Shown: positions 50,119 to 62,946, numbered from the stretch's first letter. The stretch: 64,000 nucleotides of DNA from Saccharothrix obliqua (GCF_019375475.1 NZ_JAHXGQ010000011.1:62001-126000), one strand, 5' to 3'. A program made the numbers and translations. Notes: generated by a model from the letters alone, not told the origin.

Positions 50119-50502
50119 TCAGCCCAGTTCGGCCCACACGACCTTGCCGTTGGCGGTGGGGGTGGTGCCCCACGAACGGCTCAGAGCGTTGATGATGATC
50201 AAGCCTCGGCCGCGGGCCGAGTCGACTTCCACAGGTCTTGGCTGGGGCAGGGTGGTCGACTGGTCCGCCACCTCGATCCTCATACCGGTACCGCTCCGGC
50301 TCACCGTCAGCTCCAAGGGGCCGGTGGCGTGGTCCACCGCGTTGGACACCAGCTCCGTGACGACCAACGCGGCATCCTCGGCCACGTCCGCCGACACGCC
50401 CCAGGCCGCGCCTGCCTCGCCGACTATGCGGCGTGCCTGCGCGGACGCGCCTGCGGTGGCAGGCAGCGTCACGGCCACCGGCGTCGCTGGCTCGTTGCGC
50501 AC
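50119..50502 (-). CDS. RsbW-like ATP-binding anti-sigma factor / serine kinase
   Basis: About 127 aa, a single GHKL (HATPase_c_2) domain. The N-box is VTELVSNAVDHA; the ATP-lid region is VADQST followed by GRGLIIINALSRSWG. Such proteins bind sigma factors and phosphorylate STAS antagonists. GTG at 50502 is preferred because GGGAG lies 6 bases upstream; an ATG at 50544 has no good site, and much longer frames run into neighbouring genes. It diverges from the STAS gene at 50641, with the SpoIIE-type phosphatase gene just beyond, so kinase, antagonist and phosphatase sit together as a probable partner-switching module. No sigma factor gene is adjacent. Confidence 0.82.
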   Translation of the reverse strand: MRNEPATPVAVTLPATAGASAQARRIVGEAGAAWGVSADVAEDAALVVTELVSNAVDHATGPLELTVSRSGTGMRIEVADQSTTLPQPRPVEVDSARGRGLIIINALSRSWGTTPTANGKVVWAELG

Positions 50503-50640
50503 AATCCGCTCCCGTTGATCGGCCGTTACCGCATCGTCGCACATCCTGTCGCTTGGACCACCCAGTGGTCGCGTCCAACGGCCCCGTGCTGCACGATCTG
50601 TACCGGCACGGCACCCGCCGTGCGGGGAGGCGACGACGCG

Positions 50641-50964
50641 ATGGATTTGCAGGTGCGCAGCGAGGAGCGCGGTGGCTGGACGGTCGTCGCGGTGTCGGGC
50701 GAGCTGGACGCGGACACCGTGCCCGTGCTCTCGGACCACCTCGACGGGACGTCCGGGGAGCGGGTGGTGCTCGACCTGAGCGGTGTCCCGTTCATGGACA
50801 CCACCGGGCTGTCCCTCATGCTCGACTGGCACCGGCGGCTGGACGGTGCGGGCGGGCAGTTCCGGATGGCGTCGCTGCAACCGTCGGTGCACAAGCTGTT
50901 CCGGCTCACCGAGCTGACCGAGGTGATGCACATCCACGAGTCGGTGGCCGACGCCACCGCGTAG
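50641..50964 (+). CDS. STAS-domain anti-anti-sigma factor
   Basis: 107 aa, one STAS domain (VVAVSGELDADTVPVL, then VVLDLSGVPFMDTTGL). The residue usually phosphorylated in the SpoIIAA/RsbV DSSGL motif is Thr here (DTTGL), still a plausible acceptor for the neighbouring RsbW-like kinase. ATG 50641 has GGGGAGG 10 bases upstream. It diverges from the kinase and converges with the phosphatase gene, stop codons two bases apart. Expected role: when dephosphorylated it captures the anti-sigma kinase and frees a sigma factor. Confidence 0.88.
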   Translation: MDLQVRSEERGGWTVVAVSGELDADTVPVLSDHLDGTSGERVVLDLSGVPFMDTTGLSLMLDWHRRLDGAGGQFRMASLQPSVHKLFRLTELTEVMHIHESVADATA

Positions 50965-50966
50965 GC

Positions 50967-52355
50967 TCACGGCTCCGCCTGCACGACGAGGATGGTCAGG
51001 TCGTCGTGCTCCGCCGGCCCCAGCCAGTCGAACACCTCGGTCCGGACGTGCTCGGCCACGGCTTCGGCGGGCAGGCCCGCGCACCGCTCGAGTGCGGCCC
51101 GCAACCGGCTGTCACCGAACAGCTCCGCCCGGTCCGCGCCGGATCTCGCCTCGGTCACGCCGTCGCTGTAGAGCAGCAGCGTCTCGCCCGGCCCGAGGAT
51201 CACCGTGGTCTGCTGGAACCGCACCTCGGGCAGCACGCCCACGATCCCGCCGTGCACCGCCACCTCGTCCACGCGCCCGGTCGACCGCAGCACCAGCGGC
51301 GCGGGGTGCCCGCCCGCCGAGAGCGCCACCCGCAGCCCACCCGCCTGCACGGGCACCAGGTTCCCGACGACCAGCGTGGTGAACAGCTTGCTGCCCGCCG
51401 CCCGCAGCGCCGCGTTGAGCAGCGCCAGCAGCTGCGCGGGCCGCTGCTCGACCACCAGCAGGGTGTGCAGGCTCTGCCGCACCCGTCCCGAGTGGACGGC
51501 CGCCTCGACGCCGTTGCCCGCCACGTCGCCGAGCACGAACGCCGCGCTGCCGTCCTCCCGCGGGTGCACGTCGAAGAAGTCGCCGCCGACCTGGAAGGCC
51601 GGATCGGCCGGCTCGTACACCTGCGCCAACCGCACCCCGGCCACCTCCGGCAGCGGACCGGGCAGCAGTGGTGTCCGCAACACGGTGACCGTCCGGTCCC
51701 GCTCGTGCAGCAGCGTGCTGACCGCCAACGCCTCCGACGCGCGGTCCGCGTAACGCAGCAACAGCTCCAGGTCGTACCCGCCGAAGCACACCAACGCGCC
51801 GCCACCGGTCAGCCCCGTGGCCACCCCGCGCCCGGTCGCGCCGCCCCACGGCCCGTCACCGGGACCGGCGACCTCGACGTGCCGCACCCGGCCGTCGAGC
51901 ACGTCCGCCAGGCCGGGCGTGCCGAACGCCACCTGCCGCGCGGTGCGGGCCGCGGCGACCACGCCGTCCGGACCGCGCCGCCACCACTCCAGCCGTCCGC
52001 GACCGCCCGGCACGATCGCCACGGCGTGGTGCGCGGGTGCGGATCCGACGACGTTCCGTAAAGTTTCGGCACGATCGGTGATGGCGTCGAACGTGCGGTA
52101 CGCCGCCTGGAGGTAGTCCTCGGGGCTGCGGAACCAGGCGGTCCACCCGCCGCCGAGATCACGCGACCGGCCCGACACGGCCGCCCGTGAACCCACCTGG
52201 ACCTGGGGGAACAGCACGGAGGCAAGCCGGTTCGCCAAGCGGGCGACCCCGTCGGGGTCGACCACCACCACGGCTTCGTGGAAGCCGTCGACGAGGCGGC
52301 GCCACGTGTCGAGGTCGAGGCCCGCCTCGGAACCTTGCCGGTAGCCCTGGGCCAT
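50967..52355 (-). CDS. PAS-containing SpoIIE-family PP2C phosphatase
   Basis: 462 aa. Residues about 15-60 form a PAS-like sensor ([21 protein letters not shown]), and a linker contains GAF-like or unassigned sequence. From about residue 225 comes a PP2C/SpoIIE domain with metal-binding Asp residues in [29 protein letters not shown] and [10 protein letters not shown]. It should remove phosphate from the STAS antagonist encoded next to it. ATG 52355 has AGGAG 5 bases upstream. A far longer leftward frame exists but only reads the hybrid kinase gene antisense. It shares a 96-base divergent gap with the hybrid kinase, suggesting joint control. Confidence 0.9.
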   Translation of the reverse strand: MAQGYRQGSEAGLDLDTWRRLVDGFHEAVVVVDPDGVARLANRLASVLFPQVQVGSRAAVSGRSRDLGGGWTAWFRSPEDYLQAAYRTFDAITDRAETLRNVVGSAPAHHAVAIVPGGRGRLEWWRRGPDGVVAAARTARQVAFGTPGLADVLDGRVRHVEVAGPGDGPWGGATGRGVATGLTGGGALVCFGGYDLELLLRYADRASEALAVSTLLHERDRTVTVLRTPLLPGPLPEVAGVRLAQVYEPADPAFQVGGDFFDVHPREDGSAAFVLGDVAGNGVEAAVHSGRVRQSLHTLLVVEQRPAQLLALLNAALRAAGSKLFTTLVVGNLVPVQAGGLRVALSAGGHPAPLVLRSTGRVDEVAVHGGIVGVLPEVRFQQTTVILGPGETLLLYSDGVTEARSGADRAELFGDSRLRAALERCAGLPAEAVAEHVRTEVFDWLGPAEHDDLTILVVQAEP

Positions 52356-52451
52356 CGCGGCTCCTGTGTGTCGGGTCGTGCCCAACCTAGCGGACACGCC
52401 ACCACAGACAGTGGCAGGCTTGGCCCAGATCCGCTGACGTTGGAGGCCCTC

Positions 52452-56903
<4,452 letters not shown>

Positions 56904-57127
56904 CGGTGCCGTCGCGCAACGCGCGCAGCGCCGCGCCGCCGACGGCGACCAGGCGCTCCAGCGCGGCTTCGGTCAGGGCCAGTTCCAGCTCGCCCCGCCC
57001 GAAGGACAGCGCGACGGAATCCGCCTGGAGCGCGTAGGTGATCGGTGTCGCGGCGTCGTAGTGGACCCAGCTGCACAGTTCTCCGCTGATGGGTGTCGCG
57101 GTCATGGAATGGGCTGCCTTCCGATTC

Positions 57128-57165
57128 GAGAATTCCGGTGCGCACCAGAATTCTCGGTGCGCACC
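57128..57165. promoter_or_regulatory. Paired palindromes in the divergent promoter of the Xre gene
   Basis: The perfect 10-bp palindrome GGTGCGCACC occurs at 57137-57146 and again at 57156-57165, 19 bp centre to centre, about two helical turns. Interleaved, GAGAATTC (57128-57135) and GAATTCTC (57148-57155) form a further inverted repeat. The unit GAATTC(T)CGGTGCGCACCA is thus directly repeated. It sits between the divergent 78-aa gene and the Xre gene, a typical place for an autoregulatory operator. Confidence 0.65.
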
Positions 57166-57229
57166 ACCTTCGTCAATTCCCCGATCGAGTGGTCATCGAG
57201 CGGGGTGCGGTGGGCCCTATGCTGTGGTC

Positions 57230-58072
57230 ATGGGACGCACCAGTCCGAAATCCGTGGCGCTCGGGGCCGAACTCCGCGCGGCCCGGGACAACGCCGGCGT
57301 GACGCTGCGCGAGCTGGCCAAACGCCTCGGCGTCGACCACAGCTCGCTGTCCCGGGCGGAGTCCGGCGAGCGGCCACCGGCGCCGCACGTGGTCCTCGCC
57401 ATCCTCCGCGCGCTCGGGGTCGAGGGCGCCGAGCGCGAGCGGATCGTGGACATGTCGCGCGTGCCCGACGACGCCGTCTGGATGGCGGTGGCGATCCCGG
57501 ACCTGCGCTCGCAGCTGTCCGCCCTGCTGAGCCTGGAGCAGGTGGCGACCGGGATCACCGACGTCTCACCGCTGCTGGTCCCCGGCCTGGTGCAGACCAG
57601 CGGGTACGCGCGGGCGGTCATGCGCGCGGGCGGGGTGCCGCCGGAGGACGTCGAGATCCGCGTCGCCACCCGGCTGGGGCGGCAGGACGTGCTCAAGCGT
57701 GTTGACCGTGTGCGGTACACGGCGTTCATCGGCGTACCGGCGTTGCGGGCGGGCATCGGTGGCCCGGAGGTCATGGCGGAGCAGCTCGACCACCTGGTGA
57801 AGGTGGCGGAGTGGCCCAACGTCGAGCTGCACGTGATCCCGGAGGCGGTGGGCTGGCACCCCGCGCTGGAGGGCGCCTTCATGGTCCTGGACACCGAGGC
57901 GTTGAGCGTCGTGCACGTCGAGAACCGGCGCAGCGGGCTCTTCTACCAGGACGTCGAGGACATGGCGGCGTACCGGGAAGCCGTCGACCAACTGCGGGAA
58001 ATCGCGTTGGACGCGGACGAGACCACGCAATTGATCGCACGTGAGGCCGATCGGGTGAAGGAGTTCGGATGA
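57230..58072 (+). CDS. Xre-family helix-turn-helix regulator with DUF5753 domain
   Basis: 280 aa. Residues about 8-66 form an HTH_XRE domain (LRAARDNAGVTLRELAKRLGV, then HSSLSRAESGERPP), and from about 95 to the end is the DUF5753 (Scr1-like) domain. This family pairs with small DUF397 proteins in actinomycetes (WhiJ/AbaA type) and controls development and secondary metabolism. ATG 57230 starts just ahead of the HTH and lacks a clear ribosome site, while TATGCT (57218-57223) ends 6 bases upstream, compatible with a leaderless transcript. The stop overlaps the first DUF397 start (ATGA). The paired palindromes 65 bases upstream are a likely binding site. Confidence 0.9.
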   Translation: MGRTSPKSVALGAELRAARDNAGVTLRELAKRLGVDHSSLSRAESGERPPAPHVVLAILRALGVEGAERERIVDMSRVPDDAVWMAVAIPDLRSQLSALLSLEQVATGITDVSPLLVPGLVQTSGYARAVMRAGGVPPEDVEIRVATRLGRQDVLKRVDRVRYTAFIGVPALRAGIGGPEVMAEQLDHLVKVAEWPNVELHVIPEAVGWHPALEGAFMVLDTEALSVVHVENRRSGLFYQDVEDMAAYREAVDQLREIALDADETTQLIAREADRVKEFG

Positions 58073-58248
58073 GCGGGTGGCGGAAGTCGACGCGTAGCAC
58101 CAACACGAATTCATGTGTGGAGGTGGCCCGCGGGTTGGTGGCGGTGCGGGATTCGAAAAACCCTCATGGTCCGGTGTTGGGTTTTCGGGAGGGACGGGCG
58201 GTTGGCGCGCTGCTGGTGGCGGTGCGCGGCGGGCGGTTCGACGGTTAG
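58069..58248 (+). CDS. DUF397 domain protein, first copy
   Basis: 59 aa. The sequence starts MSGWRKSTRSTN, then SCVEVA and VAVRDSKNP, followed by GPVLGF, the complete DUF397 pattern. ATG 58069 overlaps the Xre stop codon (ATGA), with AAGGAG 5 bases upstream, so it is translationally coupled. DUF397 proteins act as small partners, possibly antitoxin- or antagonist-like, for Xre/DUF5753 regulators. It differs from the second copy at 6 of 59 residues. Confidence 0.9.
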   Translation: MSGWRKSTRSTNTNSCVEVARGLVAVRDSKNPHGPVLGFREGRAVGALLVAVRGGRFDG

Positions 58249-58262
58249 GTGAGGGAGTTCCG

Positions 58263-58442
58263 ATGAGCGAGTGGCGGAAGTCGACGCGTAGCACCAACAC
58301 CGATTCGTGTGTGGAGGTGGCGCGCGGGTTGGTGGCGGTGCGGGATTCGAAGAACCCCGATGGTCCGGTGTTGGGTTTCCGGGAAGGTGGGGCGGTTGGT
58401 GCGCTGTTGGCCGCGGTGCGTGGCGGGCGGCTCGACGGCTAA
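58263..58442 (+). CDS. DUF397 domain protein, second copy
   Basis: 59 aa (MSEWRKSTRSTN, SCVEVA, VAVRDSKNP, GPVLGF). It is a tandem duplicate of the preceding gene, 194 bases downstream, separated by 14 bases; GGGAG lies 5 bases before the ATG. Changes relative to copy 1 include G3E, N14D, H33D and F57L, making it more acidic. The stop overlaps the end of the leftward STAS gene by 3 bases. It may bind the same Xre regulator or a paralogue elsewhere. Confidence 0.9.
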   Translation: MSEWRKSTRSTNTDSCVEVARGLVAVRDSKNPDGPVLGFREGGAVGALLAAVRGGRLDG

Positions 58443-58783
58443 GCGCGGGTGCCCGTGCGCCGGACGCGGTCGAGTGCCGCGGCCGGCGACGGGCACAGCG
58501 GCAGGTGGCAGTCGAGGCCGGTGGCCTCCAGCGGGCGCAGGACGGGGCGGTTCGCGGCCACCACGGCGAAGGCGGCCACCTCGCGGTGGGCGTCGAGCAG
58601 TACCCGGATGCCGGCGGAGCCGAAGAACGTGACGGCGCTGAGGTCCAGCACGAGCGCCGCGGCCCGCCCGCGCAGCGCGGCGCGTACCCGGGGCGCGGTG
58701 TCCTGGTCGACCTCACCCGCGACGGAGACCACCAGGACGTCACCCCACCGGGCGGAGTCGACGGTGATCAGCGGCTGCTCCAT
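58439..58783 (-). CDS. STAS-domain protein, anti-anti-sigma type
   Basis: 114 aa. The STAS fold shows VVSVAGEVDQDTAPRV and LVLDLSAVTFFGSAGIRVLL. The usual phospho-acceptor motif DSSGL reads GSAGI, keeping one Ser. ATG 58783 follows weak ribosome-site sequence. It lies 60 bases downstream of the receiver gene on the same strand and probably ends that regulatory operon. With the RsbW-like kinase at 60291-60668 it could form a second partner-switching pair. Confidence 0.85.
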   Translation of the reverse strand: MEQPLITVDSARWGDVLVVSVAGEVDQDTAPRVRAALRGRAAALVLDLSAVTFFGSAGIRVLLDAHREVAAFAVVAANRPVLRPLEATGLDCHLPLCPSPAAALDRVRRTGTRA

Positions 58784-58843
58784 GCCCGCACTCCCGATGC
58801 CGTGGGCTGGCTGGCAACTGACGTTACGGCAGGTCGGGACCGG

Positions 58844-59218
58844 TCACAACTCCCGCGGGCGCGCCAGCTTGCGCACCGTCGCCACGATCTCCCGGTTCGG
58901 CACGCCCTTCACCAGGTACTCGGTGACGCCCGCGAGGCGCATCTCGGCGATGGCCGCCGGATCCGCGTGCGCGGAGAACACCATGATGCGTGCCGACGGG
59001 CACCGATGACGCAGTTCGCGGGCCACGTGGATGCCGCCACCGCCGGGCATCCGAATATCCACAACCACCACATCGGGTGAGTGCCGCTCGGCGAGGTCGA
59101 CGGCGTCGGTGGCGTTGCGGGCGGCGGCCACCACGGTCAGGTCCGGTTCGGCGGTCAGCACCTCGTGCAGCGCCTCGCGGATCAAGGCGTCGTCGTCGCA
59201 GATCAGGACCGTGGTCAT
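58844..59218 (-). CDS. Single-domain response regulator (receiver only)
   Basis: 124 aa, one complete receiver: acidic pair in ICDDDALI, phospho-acceptor Asp in VVVDIRMPGGGG, Ser in VFSAHAD and Lys in YLVKGVP. No DNA-binding domain follows; the frame ends at REL and stop. ATG 59218 overlaps the end of the PAS kinase gene by 4 bases, so the two are translationally coupled and very likely cognate. Its output must be protein-protein contact or phosphotransfer, perhaps to the neighbouring STAS/RsbW proteins. A longer upstream frame reads the kinase in another frame and is rejected. Confidence 0.88.
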   Translation of the reverse strand: MTTVLICDDDALIREALHEVLTAEPDLTVVAAARNATDAVDLAERHSPDVVVVDIRMPGGGGIHVARELRHRCPSARIMVFSAHADPAAIAEMRLAGVTEYLVKGVPNREIVATVRKLARPREL

Positions 59219-60270
59219 GGGGTGGTGGGCAGCCAGAACCGGACCGAGGTGCCGCCGCCCGGACGTGCGGCGAACGTCCACCAGCCGCCCGCCGTCTCCG
59301 CCCGCTCCCTCATCTCGATCATGCCGAAGTGCTCCAGGCCGGCTTGCAGGTCGGCGGACATGACGACGCCCACCCCGTCGTCGGACACCTCCACCAACGT
59401 CCCCCGGTCCACCGTGGACAGCCGCACCTCGACGGTGCTGGCACGGGCGTGCTTGTGCACGTTGGCGAGGGCTTCCTGGAAGATGCGGTAGATGGTGACG
59501 GCGGTGTCGGCGGGTGGTTCGCGCTCCAGCTCGTCGCGCACCACGTGGTCCAGGCCGAACGCGGGCGCCGCGTCGGCCAGGTACGCGGTGATGGCGCGTA
59601 CCAGGCCGCGGTCCGCGATCTCGGGCGGGCGCAGCCGGAACACCAGCAACCGCAACCGGTCGACCGCGGTGCGCACCGCGTCGTCCAGCCGCCGCACGGT
59701 CGGCGCGTGCTCCTCGCCCAGCCGGTCCGCGAGCAGTTGCAGCCGCATCCCGACGGCCACCATCGACTGGATGGAGTCGTCGTGCACGTCCCACGCGATC
59801 CGCCGCCGCTCCAGCTCCTGCGCCTCGACCAGGTGGGTGACCAGCCGCCGCCGCTCCAGCAGGGCCTGCTCGGCGCGGCGGCGCTCGGTCATGTCGCGGG
59901 TGACCTTGCCGAACCCGCGCAACCGGCCGTCGCCGTCGAACAACGCGGTGATGACGACGTTCGCCCAGAACCGGGTGCCGTCCTTGCGCAGCCGCCAGCC
60001 CTCGTCCTCCAGCCGCCCGTCCGCGACGGCGGACTCCAGCTCGCGCTCCGGTTTGCCCGCGGCGATGTCCTCCGGCGGGTAGAACACCGAGAAGTGCCTG
60101 CCCAGCACCTCGGCCTCGGTGTAGCCCTTGATCCGCTCCGCGCCGATGTTCCAGCTCACGATGTGCCCGTCCGGGTCGAGCATGAATATCGCGTAGTCGA
60201 GCACGCCCTCGACGAGGAGCTGAAAGGCCGATTCAGGCATGCGGTCGGGTGACCGCCGTGGGTGGGGCAT
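59215..60270 (-). CDS. PAS-domain sensor histidine kinase, NarL/DesK type
   Basis: About 351 aa from ATG 60270; an alternative ATG at 60240 begins just before the PAS domain, and neither has a strong ribosome site. The PAS domain (AIFMLDPDGHIVSWNIGAER to DMTERR) carries a PAC motif and could hold haem or flavin, though no binding residue can be assigned. HisKA_3 has the phospho-His in RRIAWDVHDDSIQ. The HATPase has DDGVGV and a GMIEMRERAE block. There is no transmembrane helix, so a cytoplasmic sensor. It overlaps the downstream receiver gene by 4 bases. The upstream ATP-binding gene ends about 20 bases before. Confidence 0.88.
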   Translation of the reverse strand: MPHPRRSPDRMPESAFQLLVEGVLDYAIFMLDPDGHIVSWNIGAERIKGYTEAEVLGRHFSVFYPPEDIAAGKPERELESAVADGRLEDEGWRLRKDGTRFWANVVITALFDGDGRLRGFGKVTRDMTERRRAEQALLERRRLVTHLVEAQELERRRIAWDVHDDSIQSMVAVGMRLQLLADRLGEEHAPTVRRLDDAVRTAVDRLRLLVFRLRPPEIADRGLVRAITAYLADAAPAFGLDHVVRDELEREPPADTAVTIYRIFQEALANVHKHARASTVEVRLSTVDRGTLVEVSDDGVGVVMSADLQAGLEHFGMIEMRERAETAGGWWTFAARPGGGTSVRFWLPTTP

Positions 60271-60290
60271 GGGCACACTGTGCACCGCGG

Positions 60291-60668
60291 TCAGGCCAGC
60301 TCGCACCACACGACCTTCCCGTCACCGCGAGGCAGGACGCCCCAGCGCCGGGCCAGCCTCCCGATCAGGGGCAGCCCCCAACCGCCGGTCGTGCCCCGCG
60401 GGCGTGGCCACGGGCGCAGGGCACTGCCGTCGGAGACCTCGACCAGCACGCGTTCCACGCCGCCGGTCAGCCGCAGCACGGCCAGGCCGCCGCCGTGCCG
60501 GTCGGCGTTCGCGACCAGCTCGGACACCACCAGCACCACGTCGTCGTGCGCGCCGCGGTAGCCCCAACCGGTCAGCGTTCGACGGGTGAAGTCACGGGCG
60601 AGGGCGGCGCTGCCGGGACCGCCGGGCGGGCTGAAGTCCGCCACCAGGTCCGTCGCAGGGACATCCAC
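60291..60668 (-). CDS. RsbW-like ATP-binding protein (HATPase_c_2)
   Basis: About 125 aa. N-box VVSELVANADRHGGG; ATP-lid VSDGSAL followed by GGWGLPLIGRLARRWG. These features fit actinomycete anti-sigma-type serine kinases. The start is uncertain: GTG 60668 is chosen because it begins just before the conserved domain, but none of the candidate GTG codons has a convincing ribosome site. It sits between the LuxR-type regulator and the PAS kinase on the same strand, and is a paralogue of the protein at 50119-50502. Possible target: the STAS protein at 58439-58783. Confidence 0.8.
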   Translation of the reverse strand: MDVPATDLVADFSPPGGPGSAALARDFTRRTLTGWGYRGAHDDVVLVVSELVANADRHGGGLAVLRLTGGVERVLVEVSDGSALRPWPRPRGTTGGWGLPLIGRLARRWGVLPRGDGKVVWCELA

Positions 60669-60744
60669 GTCGGCACTCTGGAGCACCGGAGGCCGGGGGA
60701 CGAGACGCACCCGTGCCGGCGTGCCTGGTGCGTATGCACTACCC

Positions 60745-61392
60745 CTAGTCGACCAGGCCCTCCCGGCGGGCGATGGAGACGGCCTCCAGCTTCGACCGCG
60801 CGCCGAGCTTGTCCAGCACCCGCTGCACGTGGTTGCGCACGGTGTTGCGGGTGACGCCGAGCCGGTGGCCGATCTCGTCCGTGGACGCGCCGTCGGCGAG
60901 CAGTTCCAGCGTTTCGCGCTCCCGCGCGGTGAGCGACGTCCCGGTGGCCCGGACCCGGCCGGTGAGGCGGTCCAGCACACCGGTGAGCAGGTTCCCGTCG
61001 AACACCGCCTCACCACGCGCGACGCGGCGCACGGCGTCCGCCAGGTGGTCCAGCCGCGCCGATTTGAGCACCAGCCCCGAACCGCCCGCGTCGGCGACCC
61101 GGGTGGCCACGGCCGCGGTCGCCTCGCCGGTCAGCACGAGCACCCGTGCGCCGAGCCCGCGCAGGTGGGGGATGAGGGCGACGCCGTCCCCGTCGGGCAG
61201 GCGGCGGTCGAGCACGACCACGTCCGGCCGGTGGCGGGCGGTCGCGTCGCGGGCCTCCCGGACCGACCGCGCGGTGGCCACCACGACCACTCCCGGGTCC
61301 CGCTGGAGTGCCAGCCCGATCGCCTCGGCCACCATGTCGTGGTCCTCGACCAGCAGCATCCGGATCGGGCCGGTGTTCGGCGGTTCGGGCAT
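60745..61392 (-). CDS. NarL/FixJ-type response regulator with LuxR HTH
   Basis: 215 aa. The receiver has an acidic pair in LVEDHDMV, phospho-acceptor Asp in VVLDRRLPDGDG, Thr in VLTGEA and Lys in VLKSARL. The C-terminal LuxR helix-turn-helix runs from SLTARERETLELLADGAS through RLGVTRNTVRNHVQRVL. ATG 61392 is preceded by GAGG 9 bases upstream. It is the first gene of the leftward regulatory set and diverges from pcaH across 224 bases. The PAS kinase two genes downstream is a natural partner, though a stand-alone receiver is coupled more tightly to that kinase. Confidence 0.9.
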   Translation of the reverse strand: MPEPPNTGPIRMLLVEDHDMVAEAIGLALQRDPGVVVVATARSVREARDATARHRPDVVVLDRRLPDGDGVALIPHLRGLGARVLVLTGEATAAVATRVADAGGSGLVLKSARLDHLADAVRRVARGEAVFDGNLLTGVLDRLTGRVRATGTSLTARERETLELLADGASTDEIGHRLGVTRNTVRNHVQRVLDKLGARSKLEAVSIARREGLVD

Positions 61393-61492
61393 GTCAGCCG
61401 TCCTCGTGGGCGAGTGGAACCCGGCGTCGGACTCCCCCGAGCGTGGCCCACCCACCCTAGCCCGCCGCGGCGCGGAGGCCCGCCCGCCCCGG

Positions 61493-61532
61493 CTTCCGTT
61501 CAGTGGAAGTGACCGTTGACCCGTCGAAACGG
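61493..61532. promoter_or_regulatory. Two short inverted repeats upstream of pcaH
   Basis: CTTCC (61493-61497) and GGAAG (61505-61509) form one dyad; CCGTT (61513-61517) and AACGG (61528-61532) form another 10 bases apart. Both lie 85-125 bases before pcaH in the divergent gap. They are candidates for the binding site of a pca regulator, but short dyads arise by chance in such GC-rich DNA. Confidence 0.3.
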
Positions 61533-61616
61533 CCGCACCTACGGTCCGACCACCCCCGGCGGCCCGCGCGCGCCGCCCGGCGGACCCACCCCACGGCGGA
61601 GGAACAGGAGGGCGCG

Positions 61617-62342
61617 GTGCCACTGGACACCACCACGCCGCACTACCGGCGGGACACCGGGTCGCACCCACCGGTGCGTTGGCCGGACTACCGGTCCAAC
61701 GCGCTGCGGTCGCCGCACCGGCCGCTGGCGCTGCTGCCGCAGCGGCTCGGCGAGATCACCGGCCCGCTGCTCGGCGAGGGCCGCGTCGGCCCGCACGACA
61801 ACGACCTCACGGTCGGTCACGCGGGCGAGCCGCAGGGCCAGCGGATCACCGTGTCCGGTCGCGTGCTGGACGGTGACGGTCGCCCGGTCGCGGGCACCCT
61901 GCTGGAGGTGTGGCAGGCCAACGCGGGCGGCCGGTACCGGCACGACGGCGACCGCCACCCCGCGCCGCTGGACCCGAACTTCACCGGCGTCGGCCGCACC
62001 ATCACCGACGCCGAGGGGCGCTACACGTTCACCACGATCCAGCCCGGCGCGTACCCGTGGCGCAACCACGACAACGCGTGGCGGCCGGCGCACATCCACT
62101 TCTCGCTGTTCGGCACGGCGTTCACGCAGCGGCTGATCACCCAGATGTACTTCCCGGGCGACCCGTTGTTCTTCCAGGACCCGATCTACAACTCGGTGCG
62201 CGACCCGAAGGCACGCGCGGCCATGGTCGCCCGGTTCGACATGGACCGCACGGTGCCGGAGTGGTCGTTGGGCTACGAGTGGGACATCGTGCTGCGGGGC
62301 AAGAACCCCACGCCGCTGGAGGACGAGGACGACGATGACTGA
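61617..62342 (+). CDS. pcaH: Protocatechuate 3,4-dioxygenase, beta subunit
   Basis: 241 aa. This is the catalytic, Fe(III)-binding subunit that opens protocatechuate between its hydroxyls to 3-carboxy-cis,cis-muconate. The intradiol motifs are clear: LLEVWQANAGGRYRH (first Tyr ligand), GAYPWRNH (second Tyr) and AWRPAHIHFS (the two His ligands and the conserved Arg). The C-terminus is rich in Asp/Glu. GTG 61617 follows AGGAGGG by about 4 bases; an ATG at 61503 would add residues without similarity. The stop overlaps pcaG by 8 bases, as expected for a 1:1 subunit complex. Confidence 0.95.
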   Translation: MPLDTTTPHYRRDTGSHPPVRWPDYRSNALRSPHRPLALLPQRLGEITGPLLGEGRVGPHDNDLTVGHAGEPQGQRITVSGRVLDGDGRPVAGTLLEVWQANAGGRYRHDGDRHPAPLDPNFTGVGRTITDAEGRYTFTTIQPGAYPWRNHDNAWRPAHIHFSLFGTAFTQRLITQMYFPGDPLFFQDPIYNSVRDPKARAAMVARFDMDRTVPEWSLGYEWDIVLRGKNPTPLEDEDDDD

Positions 62343-62895
62343 ACTCCAGACCACCCCGTCGCAGACCGTCGGGCCGTTCTTCGCCATCGGCCTGCCGTGG
62401 GACGACGGCCCGTTCGTGGTGCCCGAAGGCACGCCCGGCGCGTTCCGCATCGAAGGCCGCGTGCTCGACGGCGAAGGCGTCCCGGTGCCGGACGCCGTCG
62501 TGGAGACCTGGCAGGCCGATCCGGACGGCCGCTTCGACCACCCCGACGACCCGCGTGGCGCGGTGCGCTGGAAGGATTTCCGGGGCTTCGGCCGGTGTCC
62601 CACCGACGAGGCGGGCCGCTACGGTGTCCTCACCGTGAAACCCGGCCCGCTGCCGGCCGCGGACGGGCTGGAAGCGCCCCACCTCAACGTCTCGGTGTTC
62701 TGCCGGGGGATGCTGGTGCGGCTGGTCACCCGGATCTACTTCCCGGACGAGGAGGCCAACGCGGACGACCCGGTGCTGTGCGCCATCGACGACCCGGCCG
62801 CGCGGAGCACGCTCATCGCCACGCGCAACCCGACCGGCTACACCTTCGACATCCACTTGCAAGGGGAGCATGAAACCGTCTTCTTCGACGTCTGA
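62335..62895 (+). CDS. pcaG: Protocatechuate 3,4-dioxygenase, alpha subunit
   Basis: 186 aa, normal for the alpha subunit. It starts with TPSQTVGPFF, typical of PcaG, and carries the shared intradiol fold (VPDAVVETWQADPDGRF, APHLNVSVF, RIYFPDE), without the full Fe ligand set of PcaH. It contributes to the active-site pocket of the heteromer. ATG 62335 overlaps the pcaH stop. Only 51 bases separate it from pcaD; pcaB, commonly here in actinomycetes, is absent. Confidence 0.95.
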   Translation: MTELQTTPSQTVGPFFAIGLPWDDGPFVVPEGTPGAFRIEGRVLDGEGVPVPDAVVETWQADPDGRFDHPDDPRGAVRWKDFRGFGRCPTDEAGRYGVLTVKPGPLPAADGLEAPHLNVSVFCRGMLVRLVTRIYFPDEEANADDPVLCAIDDPAARSTLIATRNPTGYTFDIHLQGEHETVFFDV

Positions 62896-62946
62896 GCCGT
62901 TCCGCCCGACCGCCCCGGTGCGGACGAGCCGGGGGAGGGGCGCGCG

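Noticed and set aside
58113-58442. Longer version of the second DUF397 gene starting at 58113
   Set aside because: The extra residues overlap the first DUF397 gene in another frame; ATG 58263 has a good ribosome site and gives the standard 59-aa length.
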